From NCBI GenBank assembly GCA_039820585.1, contig JBCBPV010000027.1, positions 1 to 43,888 of the forward strand: a stretch of 43,888 bases of DNA. The letters run 5' to 3'. The notes below the pieces were generated by a model. That model had not been told where the DNA came from and made no database searches. It saw only the letters and a list, made by a program, of their open reading frames with translations. Made by a program: the position numbers and the translations under genes. The stretch comes from JBCBGF01 sp039820585 (GTDB lineage: Bacteria > Pseudomonadota > Alphaproteobacteria > Rhodobacterales > Rhodobacteraceae). The number at the start of each line of letters is the position of its first letter. Positions within the stretch are counted from its first letter, which is position 1. Of this stretch, positions 38,155-43,888 are shown one piece after another.

Positions 38155-40870
38155 CCTCGTCCTCACCCTGGTCGGCGATCCAGGCGACGGACACGACCTC
38201 TTCGCCGTCGCCCGTGTCGAACACCCGAACCCCGCCTGCGCTGCGTGAGCGGAAGGAGATGCCGTCAACCGGCACGCGGATCGACTGGCCTTTGGAGGTG
38301 GCGAGCATGATCTGGTCGTCCATCTCCACCGGGAAGGATGCCACCAACGCGCCGCCGCGCATTGCCTTGTCCATCGCCATCACGCCTTGCCCGCCACGGC
38401 CACGCACCGGGTAGTCGTGGGAGGAGCTGAGCTTGCCCGAACCCCCGGCGGATATTGTCAGGATCAGGTCTTCGGCGGCGGACATAGCGGGATAGTCGAT
38501 TTCGACGCCCGTGGCATCCACGTCTTCGTCGTCATCGCTTTCAGCTTCGTCCGTGAGACCGGCCATGGCGCGGCGCATTTTGAGATAGGCCACACGCTCT
38601 GCCGGGGTCGCGGCGAAGTGGCGGATGATCGACATGGACACAACGCGATCGCTGTCTGCCAGCCGGATCCCCCGCACACCGGTTGAATCGCGGCCCTTGA
38701 AGACGCGCACCTCAGTCGTCGGGAACCGGATCGCCCGGCCCATGGCGGTGACGAGCATCACGTCATCATCTTCGGTACAGATCCGCGAGTTCACAAGTTC
38801 AACGTCCTCGGGCAATTTCATCGCGATTTTGCCGTTGGACTTCACGTTGGTGAAATCGCTCAGCGCGTTGCGCCGCACGTCGCCTTCGGAGGTCGCGAAG
38901 AAGATCTGAAGCTGATCCCATTCCTCTTCATCCCGGTCCACGGGCATGATCGCGGCGATGGAAACGCCCGTTGGGATGGGCAGGATGTTGATGATCGCCT
39001 TGCCCTTGGCCGTGCGGCCCCCTTGCGGCAGGCGCCAGGTCTTCAATTTGTAGACCATGCCGTCGGTCGTGAAGAACAGCAGCTGCGTATGCGTATTGGC
39101 AACGAAGAGGGTGGTGACCACATCCTCATCCTTGGTCGCCATGCCGCTCAGCCCCTTGCCGCCGCGTTTTTGCGACCGGAACTCGGCCAAGGGCGTGCGC
39201 TTGATCCAGCCCGACGAGGTGACGGTGACCACCATGTCCTCCCGCTCGATCAGGTCTTCGTCTTCCATGTCGCCGGACCAGTCGACGATTTCCGTGCGGC
39301 GCGGGACGGCGAACTGGTCGCGGACATCCTTCAGCTCATTCGAGATGATAGACATGATCCGGGTGCGCGAGCGCAGGATGTCGAGGTAATCCTTGATCTT
39401 GCCGGCCAGTTCTTCCAGCTCGTCGGTCACTTCCTTGACGCCGATCTGGGTCAGGCGTTGCAAGCGCAGGTCGAGGATCGCGCGGGCCTGGATCTCGGAC
39501 AGGTTATAGGTCCCGTCCTCGTTCATCGTATGGCTGGGGTCATCGATCAGCCGGATGTAATCGGCGATATCGGCTGCGGGCCAGCGGCGTTCCATCAGCT
39601 TTTCGCGGGCCTCCGCCGCATCGGCAGAGGCGCGGATGGTGGCGACCACTTCGTCCACGTTTGAGACGGCGACTGCCAGACCGCAGAGGATATGGCTGCG
39701 CTCGCGTGCTTTGCGCAGGTCAAAGGCGGTGCGGCGGGCGACAACCTCTTCCCGGAAGGAAATGAACGCGGTCAGGAAATCGCGCAGGGTTAGTTGCTCG
39801 GGGCGCCCGCCATTCAGGGCCAGCATGTTGCAGCCGAAAGAGGTTTGCATCGGGGTGAAGCGGTAAAGCTGGTTCATGACCACTTCAGCTGTCGCATCGC
39901 GCTTCAACTCAATCACAACCCGCACACCCACACGGTCGCTTTCGTCTTGGACCGCCGAAATGCCTTCCAGCTTCTTCTCCCGCACCAGATCCGCGATCTT
40001 TTCGATCATCGCGGCCTTGTTCACCTGATAGGGGATCTCATCGAGGATGATGGCATAGCGATCCTTGCGGATCTCTTCGATCCGGGTCTTGGCGCGGATG
40101 ATCACGCTGCCGCGCCCTTCGATATAGGCTTTGCGGGCGCCGGACCGGCCCAGGATCACGCCGCCGGTGGGGAAATCGGGGGCGGGGACGTATTCGATGA
40201 GTTGTTCCGATGTCAGATCGGGGTCTTCGATCAGCGCGAGTGTGGCATCCACGACCTCGCCCAGGTTATGCGGCGGGATGTTGGTCGCCATGCCAACTGC
40301 GATCCCGCCCGCGCCGTTGACCAGCATGTTGGGGAATCGTGCGGGCAGAACCGTGGGTTCCTGATCCTTGCCGTCATAATTGTCCTGAAAGTCGACCGTG
40401 TCTTTTTCGATATCGGCCAGCAATGCAGCGGCGGGTTTGTCCATCCGCACTTCGGTATACCGCATGGCGGCCGGGTTATCGCCGTCCATCGAGCCGAAGT
40501 TGCCCTGACCATCGAGCAGGGGCAGCGACATCGAGAAATCCTGTGCCATCCGCACCAGCGCGTCATAAATCGCGCCATCGCCATGGGGGTGATATTTGCC
40601 CATGACGTCGCCGACGGGACGGGCGGACTTGCGATAGGACTTGTCGTGACTATTGCCGGTCTCATGCATCGCATAGAGGATTCGACGGTGCACAGGTTTT
40701 AAGCCATCGCGCAGATCCGGGATTGCGCGGCTGACGATGACCGACATCGCGTAATCAAGATACGAGGTCCGCATCTCATCAGAGATAGAAATCGTCGGAC
40801 CGTCATGCGCCGGACGTTCTGGCGGCGGCGTTTCGTCTGTGTTCTCAGGGGGTTCTGGTGTGTCGCTCAC
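38138..40870 (-). CDS. gyrA: DNA gyrase subunit A
   Basis: A 910-aa GyrA that breaks and rejoins DNA for negative supercoiling. The QRDR segment is KYHPHGDGAIYDALVRMAQ, and AAMRYTE contains catalytic Tyr138. The C-terminal beta-pinwheel carries the GyrA box QKRGGKG, distinguishing it from ParC, and an acidic tail (ADQGEDEDGAEE) follows. The residue matching E. coli Ser83 is Gly99, and Asp87 is kept as Asp103. A perfect DnaA-box-like 9-mer lies 38 bp upstream of the start. The VOC gene overlaps its 3' end. Confidence 0.97.
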   Translation of the reverse strand: MSDTPEPPENTDETPPPERPAHDGPTISISDEMRTSYLDYAMSVIVSRAIPDLRDGLKPVHRRILYAMHETGNSHDKSYRKSARPVGDVMGKYHPHGDGAIYDALVRMAQDFSMSLPLLDGQGNFGSMDGDNPAAMRYTEVRMDKPAAALLADIEKDTVDFQDNYDGKDQEPTVLPARFPNMLVNGAGGIAVGMATNIPPHNLGEVVDATLALIEDPDLTSEQLIEYVPAPDFPTGGVILGRSGARKAYIEGRGSVIIRAKTRIEEIRKDRYAIILDEIPYQVNKAAMIEKIADLVREKKLEGISAVQDESDRVGVRVVIELKRDATAEVVMNQLYRFTPMQTSFGCNMLALNGGRPEQLTLRDFLTAFISFREEVVARRTAFDLRKARERSHILCGLAVAVSNVDEVVATIRASADAAEAREKLMERRWPAADIADYIRLIDDPSHTMNEDGTYNLSEIQARAILDLRLQRLTQIGVKEVTDELEELAGKIKDYLDILRSRTRIMSIISNELKDVRDQFAVPRRTEIVDWSGDMEDEDLIEREDMVVTVTSSGWIKRTPLAEFRSQKRGGKGLSGMATKDEDVVTTLFVANTHTQLLFFTTDGMVYKLKTWRLPQGGRTAKGKAIINILPIPTGVSIAAIMPVDRDEEEWDQLQIFFATSEGDVRRNALSDFTNVKSNGKIAMKLPEDVELVNSRICTEDDDVMLVTAMGRAIRFPTTEVRVFKGRDSTGVRGIRLADSDRVVSMSIIRHFAATPAERVAYLKMRRAMAGLTDEAESDDDEDVDATGVEIDYPAMSAAEDLILTISAGGSGKLSSSHDYPVRGRGGQGVMAMDKAMRGGALVASFPVEMDDQIMLATSKGQSIRVPVDGISFRSRSAGGVRVFDTGDGEEVVSVAWIADQGEDEDGAEE

Positions 40871-40907
40871 GTGGATGTGCTGCTTTCGTGTGCTGAACTA
40901 TATGTTG

Positions 40908-40916
40908 TTATCCACA
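40908..40916 (+). promoter_or_regulatory. DnaA-box-like 9-mer upstream of gyrA
   Basis: TTATCCACA, identical to the strict E. coli DnaA box consensus, lies 38 bp upstream of the gyrA start in the gyrA-usg intergenic region. A single 9-mer can occur by chance in a window this long, so function is only a possibility. Confidence 0.3.
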
Positions 40917-41062
40917 CTGTATCAGATGGCGGATATGGGGTGCAATGGGGGGAACCGCTGCGCACCAGCAGCCAGCGTATCAGAGTGCTAACAGTCTGTT
41001 TTTATTGAAAACTCAGTTTTCTCTTGGCTCAATCGGAGACAGAATCAACCAAGAGGATACTC

Positions 41063-41332
41063 ATGGAGACGCAAGAGACCGAGTTAATGCTGAAAGGGTA
41101 CGGGCTGACCACGGCCGAGTTTTTCTACCGTATGCCCGATTTTCAAAGCGTGCTGAACACGTTTGTCTGGCAGGAATACGACCTGGCGCCAGACCATCCG
41201 CGCTTGTTTGAGTTCATCGAATACTGGCAGGACAAGATCGAAGGCCCGCTGCATTCGGTACGCTTTACGCATCGCAAGATGATCGCGCCGGGTGAGTGGC
41301 GCAATGTGCAGGGCGAGTTCACTCTGCACTAA
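41063..41332 (+). CDS. Usg family protein
   Basis: An 89-aa protein matching the alphaproteobacterial Usg family: LMLKGYGLTTAEFFYRMPDF, VWQEYDLAPDHPRLFEFIEYW and GPLHSVRFTHRKMIAPGEWR are the conserved blocks. The old label, a subunit of phosphoribosylanthranilate isomerase, is not supported by evidence known to me, so the function is unknown. AGAGGA lies 5 nt before the ATG at 41063; an upstream in-frame start at 41024 is less likely. It is divergent from gyrA. Confidence 0.88.
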   Translation: METQETELMLKGYGLTTAEFFYRMPDFQSVLNTFVWQEYDLAPDHPRLFEFIEYWQDKIEGPLHSVRFTHRKMIAPGEWRNVQGEFTLH

Positions 41333-41340
41333 GGCGAGGC

Positions 41341-41736
41341 TTAGTGGCGGATCACCTTCGCCCCGCCTGCGCGAGAGCCGATGGAGGAGCTGCTGCGCGA
41401 ACTGCGGCGGACCTGTTCACAGGCCATCCCATCATTGTCGTGGTCAAGATGGGCGTGATAGCCGGGCGCATCCTCGCGCGCGGGCGCCGTGCCGATCCAG
41501 CTGCCAAGGGTGCAGCCGCCTGCCGCGGTGGCCCAATGCTTGGCGGCGACGGGCGGTGAAAACGGGCTGGTCAGGATCAAGAAGGCGGGCAGAACGACCG
41601 TTGGGCCGAAGATGCCGATGCGCCAGGCCCATTTGCCCGCGGATGACATTTCATAGTTTGCCGGATCGTCGTTGCGGATTTGTTCAACCATCGACATGGC
41701 AGCGGCGGGTTGGCGTGAGCGAGCAATAAGTCCCAT
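41341..41736 (-). CDS. Excalibur calcium-binding domain membrane protein
   Basis: A 131-aa protein with one membrane segment (RIGIFGPTVVLPAFLILTSPF) and a C-terminal excalibur motif: HLDHDNDGMACEQV shows the DxDxDGxxCE calcium-loop pattern, with a partner Cys in GGCTLGSW. The domain is extracytoplasmic. A Ser/Arg-rich tail follows. AAGGGG lies 7 nt before the ATG. It is downstream of dsbB on the same strand, which may matter because the domain holds a disulfide. Function unknown. Confidence 0.85.
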   Translation of the reverse strand: MGLIARSRQPAAAMSMVEQIRNDDPANYEMSSAGKWAWRIGIFGPTVVLPAFLILTSPFSPPVAAKHWATAAGGCTLGSWIGTAPAREDAPGYHAHLDHDNDGMACEQVRRSSRSSSSIGSRAGGAKVIRH

Positions 41737-41825
41737 GAATTTCCCCTTACTCTTTACAAGGTAGCGTTAGCTGTGTTGGGGACTGTTTTCGCTAATAAAA
41801 CCGGCCAAACTTTGACCCGGTGCGG

Positions 41826-42296
41826 TCAGTCTATTGACCTTTGCCGGGCAGCAAAAAGCCAAAGTGCGGCAAATGCGAACGAGGCTGCCGCATTCCAGCT
41901 GGCCATGGACAGGCCCAGCATTTCCCAGGCCACCTGATCGCATTGCACCAAAGGTGCGGTCAGGATCTGATCCATCAACTCTTGTGAGGACAGGCCTTCG
42001 ATAGAGCCCGATGTGCATGTTGACGGACCTTCCCACCAACCGCGTTCCACCCCGGTGTGAAAGATACCGATGGCGCCCGTGGTGGCCGCCGAGGCCGCGC
42101 CAAGAAGCGGCAGAAGCGGCCCTGCCGTCACCGCTGCCACAGGGCCGATGATTGCAGCGGCCAGATGTGGCCAGCGCTGCCAGATGCACATCGCGCACGG
42201 CGCCAGCCCGCCCAGGTATTGGAAGCCCCATGCGGCCAAGAGCAGCGCCGCCGAGCCACCGGCGGCCAGCAAAATCACCATCTTTCGTGTCATCAC
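41826..42296 (-). CDS. dsbB: Disulfide bond formation protein B (DsbB)
   Basis: A 156-aa four-helix inner-membrane protein that reoxidises DsbA and passes electrons to quinone. Cys34-AM-Cys37 (APCAMCIWQRWPH) is the first periplasmic pair and Cys94/Cys119 (PSTCTSG, LVQCDQ) the second. The last helix runs ASWNAAASFAFAALWLF. Its ATG overlaps the stop of the YqaA-type gene, so it is translationally coupled to it. Normal size for alphaproteobacterial DsbB. Confidence 0.93.
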   Translation of the reverse strand: MMTRKMVILLAAGGSAALLLAAWGFQYLGGLAPCAMCIWQRWPHLAAAIIGPVAAVTAGPLLPLLGAASAATTGAIGIFHTGVERGWWEGPSTCTSGSIEGLSSQELMDQILTAPLVQCDQVAWEMLGLSMASWNAAASFAFAALWLFAARQRSID

Positions 42297-42871
42297 AGGA
42301 ACCGGATCACGTAGAAGCCGCCCACCAGCAGAATGCAGAACAGGGCAAACATAAGGCCTAAACGCTTCTCGATAAACTCACGGATTGGTGCGCCGAACTT
42401 CCACAACAGCGCGGCCACGATGAAAAACCGCAATCCGCGCGCGACGATGCTGGCAATGATGAACACCGTCAGGTTCAGCCCCGTGGCCCCCGACATGATG
42501 GTGATCACTTTGTAAGGGAAGGGAGTGACGCCTGCGATCAGCACCGCCCAGGCGCCCCATTCGTTGTAGCGGACGGCGAATTCGTCGAAATAGCTGTCCT
42601 TGCCATAAAACTCGAGCACGGGGCGCCCGACCGTATCAAACAGCCCCAGCCCGATCCAATAACCGGCCAGTCCGCCCAGAACCGAACACACCGTACAAAG
42701 CGCTGCAATCTGGAACGCCTTGCGTGGCTGGGCGATAATCATCGGGATCAACAGAACGTCCGGCGGGATCGGGAAGACCGAGCTTTCCACGAACGCCACG
42801 ATCGCCAGCGCCCACATGGCGTAGCGCGTGGAAGCCAACGATATTGTCCAGTCGTAAAGCGCGCGGATCAT
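42293..42871 (-). CDS. YqaA/DedA (VTT domain) family membrane protein
   Basis: A 192-aa membrane protein of the SNARE-associated/VTT (DedA) superfamily, YqaA group. FVESSVFPIPPDVLLIPMIIAQP is the conserved re-entrant motif with two prolines, GGLAGYWIGLGLFDTVGRPVLE the next block, and AGVTPFPYKVITIMSGATGLN the second re-entrant loop. DedA-type proteins are implicated in lipid carrier or lipid translocation. The start at 42871 (MIRALYDWT) matches the family; an in-frame upstream ATG at 42901 would add 10 polar residues. It is coupled to dsbB. Confidence 0.9.
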   Translation of the reverse strand: MIRALYDWTISLASTRYAMWALAIVAFVESSVFPIPPDVLLIPMIIAQPRKAFQIAALCTVCSVLGGLAGYWIGLGLFDTVGRPVLEFYGKDSYFDEFAVRYNEWGAWAVLIAGVTPFPYKVITIMSGATGLNLTVFIIASIVARGLRFFIVAALLWKFGAPIREFIEKRLGLMFALFCILLVGGFYVIRFL

Positions 42872-42988
42872 GGGCTGCTCTTGTTTTTCGTCTGGGTTCA
42901 AAGGTCACGGGCACCCTGTAACGTCAAGACTGTTAAGAGTGTTGGGAAAAGGTGGGGCCAAGACGTGGCACGGGCGACGCGCGTGCGG

Positions 42989-43471
42989 CTAGGTCGGTGG
43001 TGGCTTGCGGGGCATCAAGGACAGGATGAGCGATAAGATGACGGCACCTGTGAACAGATAGAGCCCCCAGGCAATCTCAATCGTGCCGATTCCGATGCCC
43101 TTCGCGATCACCACATAAAGCGCGAGGATGAAGATATCGGCCATCGCCAACTTTCCCAGCGCCGCAATCACTGGCTGGGTCGCCGCAGACAGCAGGTTGA
43201 AGTGGATGAGCGCCAGGCCAATGCTTTTCAGGATTGGGGCCACCAGCGCGAAGAATGTTACTGCGATGGCCAGAAACACATCCGCCTCCCACAGCTTTTG
43301 CAGGCCAGAGATGACGGTGATCGTGTCGGCCGCAAACAACGTGCTTCCGCCCAGCCAGGCGGGCATCTGCCATTCCGGCACCAATCCGGTGCGGATCAGC
43401 GGCGCGAACCAGGCGATGGGAAAGGCTACCAGAAGCGACAGGTTCAGGATTTTGGGAAAGGGGTCGGTCAT
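42989..43471 (-). CDS. Paraquat-inducible protein A-like membrane protein
   Basis: A 160-aa protein with about four transmembrane helices, corresponding to one PqiA module (single-domain form). ILNLSLLVAFPIAWFAPLIR, the ISGLQKLWEADVFLAIAVTFFALVAPILK block and LALIHFNLL, then GKLAMADIFILALYVVIAKG, follow the PqiA pattern. The zinc-ribbon cysteines of full PqiA are absent, as in many short alphaproteobacterial versions. No pqiB neighbour is present. The start at 43471 (MTDPFPKILN) is chosen by fit; ATG 43501 is possible. Confidence 0.85.
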   Translation of the reverse strand: MTDPFPKILNLSLLVAFPIAWFAPLIRTGLVPEWQMPAWLGGSTLFAADTITVISGLQKLWEADVFLAIAVTFFALVAPILKSIGLALIHFNLLSAATQPVIAALGKLAMADIFILALYVVIAKGIGIGTIEIAWGLYLFTGAVILSLILSLMPRKPPPT

Positions 43472-43587
43472 GGCGGTCTCGGTCTGGGGCGCGCAAATCA
43501 TGCTGTGCCTTTGCGGCAAAGGAAAGGCCGGGCAGTAAAACCGACCGTTTGGTTGAAAAAACTTACCCCAGACCCGAGGTCGTCAGA

Positions 43588-43605
43588 TCATTTCACTTGA
43601 AATGA
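43588..43605. promoter_or_regulatory. 18-bp palindrome upstream of a secreted-protein gene start
   Basis: TCATTTCA-CT-TGAAATGA is a perfect 8-bp inverted repeat with a 2-bp spacer, 55 bp before the ATG at 43661. A smaller dyad GACC-CGA-GGTC lies at 43571-43581. The form suits an operator for a dimeric regulator of the gene that follows; the regulator is not in the window. Confidence 0.45.
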
Positions 43606-43660
43606 CCGGGGCCGTCTGCATGAATTGCCCCGACACGTGATGTCATAGGGAGGACTATCC

Positions 43661-43756
43661 ATGAAACACACGCTGATGACAGCGTTGGCTGGTGCCGTGG
43701 CCTTGAGCCTAAGCGCAGGTGCCTCTGCCGCGCAGGAAGTGACTCTGGACCTGCAG
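43661..43756 (+). pseudogene. 5' fragment of a secreted (probable solute-binding) protein gene
   Basis: An AGGGAGGA ribosome binding site precedes an ATG that opens a textbook signal peptide (MKHTLMTALAGAVALSLSAG, then ASAAQEVTLDLQ). The AQEVTL start of the mature part is typical of TRAP or ABC binding proteins. The frame stays open to the window end, but from about 43751 the DNA is hflX read backwards, so the later residues are not a binding protein. Only some 32 codons appear genuine. An assembly chimera or rearrangement is likely. Confidence 0.65.
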
Positions 43757-43888
43757 CACGCCTTCACGGGTCCGCGCGCGGTCGGCAAAAATCTCAAGGA
43801 TCAGGCCCGTCCGGTCGAGCAGTTTGACCTTCCACTCTTTTTCCAGATTGCGTTGCTGCACCGGCGAGACCGGCCCATCGACCAGCAC
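43709..43888 (-). pseudogene. hflX: HflX GTPase fragment, cut at both ends
   Basis: The minus strand from the window edge reads LVDGPVSPVQQRNLEKEW, then LLDRTGLILEIFADRARTREG and VLQV. This is the conserved N-terminal region of the ribosome-associated GTPase HflX (E. coli has SPAQERNLE, DRTGLILDIFAQRARTHEG and LQVELAQL). Right after LQV, where ELA is expected, homology stops and a short tail ends at a TAG at 43709-43711. The break coincides with CTGCAG at 43751-43756. The GTPase domain is missing, and the N terminus lies beyond the window. Confidence 0.75.

Noticed and set aside
39794..40702. 302-codon plus-strand open frame opposite gyrA
   Set aside because: Antisense shadow of gyrA with no independent support.
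1..43888. CRISPR arrays, insertion sequences, prophage or integrative elements
   Set aside because: No regularly spaced repeats of CRISPR size, transposase, integrase or phage structural motifs were seen; the single tRNA gene has no adjoining integrase.

Overview
The window looks like chromosomal DNA of a marine alphaproteobacterium of the Rhodobacterales (Roseobacter group). This rests on a high-GC sequence, a DmdA-type dimethylsulfoniopropionate (DMSP) demethylase, a Usg-family protein, TrmFO, Hint-domain proteins and the general style of the genes. No phage, insertion sequence, CRISPR array or rRNA gene was seen. Genes are tightly packed, with many 4-bp ATGA start/stop overlaps.

Layout. 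1-2.9 kb: an SDR dehydrogenase, a small outer-membrane barrel protein with a clear terminator, a PEP mutase/isocitrate lyase family enzyme and a MmcQ/YjbR protein. 3.1-9.8 kb: an orphan Tat-exported family 5 solute-binding protein, a GntR/FadR regulator with repeated operator-like sites, and a divergent cluster DUF2182 - DUF1326 - acyl-CoA ligase (DmdB-like) - dmdA, which looks like a DMSP demethylation operon. 9.8-16.8 kb: a UbiB-type kinase, a possible cysteine-rich leader peptide before cysS, cimA, a methyltransferase, then a translationally coupled trio (membrane protein, HTH regulator, NDUFAF6-like protein) preceded by interleaved inverted repeats. 16.8-20.7 kb: a frameshifted HTTM-like membrane gene with its DCC-family partner, tRNA-Leu(CAA), cytochrome b561 with YceI, and a CIA30 protein. 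20.7-23.1 kb: modABC molybdate transporter. 23.1-26.0 kb: a 545-bp gene-free stretch with a long hairpin, two diverged Hint-fold proteins and a small membrane protein. 26.0-32.1 kb: a branched-chain amino acid type ABC operon, containing two unrecognised secreted proteins between its genes. 32.2-38.2 kb: PQQ-type sugar dehydrogenase, RidA, an Fe-S scaffold-like protein, hisI, gluQRS, a methyltransferase, trmFO and a VOC protein. 38.1-43.5 kb: gyrA, usg, an excalibur protein, dsbB, a YqaA/DedA protein and a PqiA-like protein.

The right end is abnormal. The first codons of a secreted-protein gene on the plus strand run directly into the interior of hflX on the minus strand, at a CTGCAG hexamer. 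This is either an assembly chimera or a real rearrangement, and the last ~140 bases should be treated with caution.

The most interesting signals are the interleaved repeats at 15385-15442, the possible cysteine attenuator before cysS, the DUF2182/DUF1326 genes travelling with dmdA, the 11-bp phased GTGTAC array before cimA, and the paired Hint proteins. All functional statements come from reading motifs and remembered family features; no database search was run.
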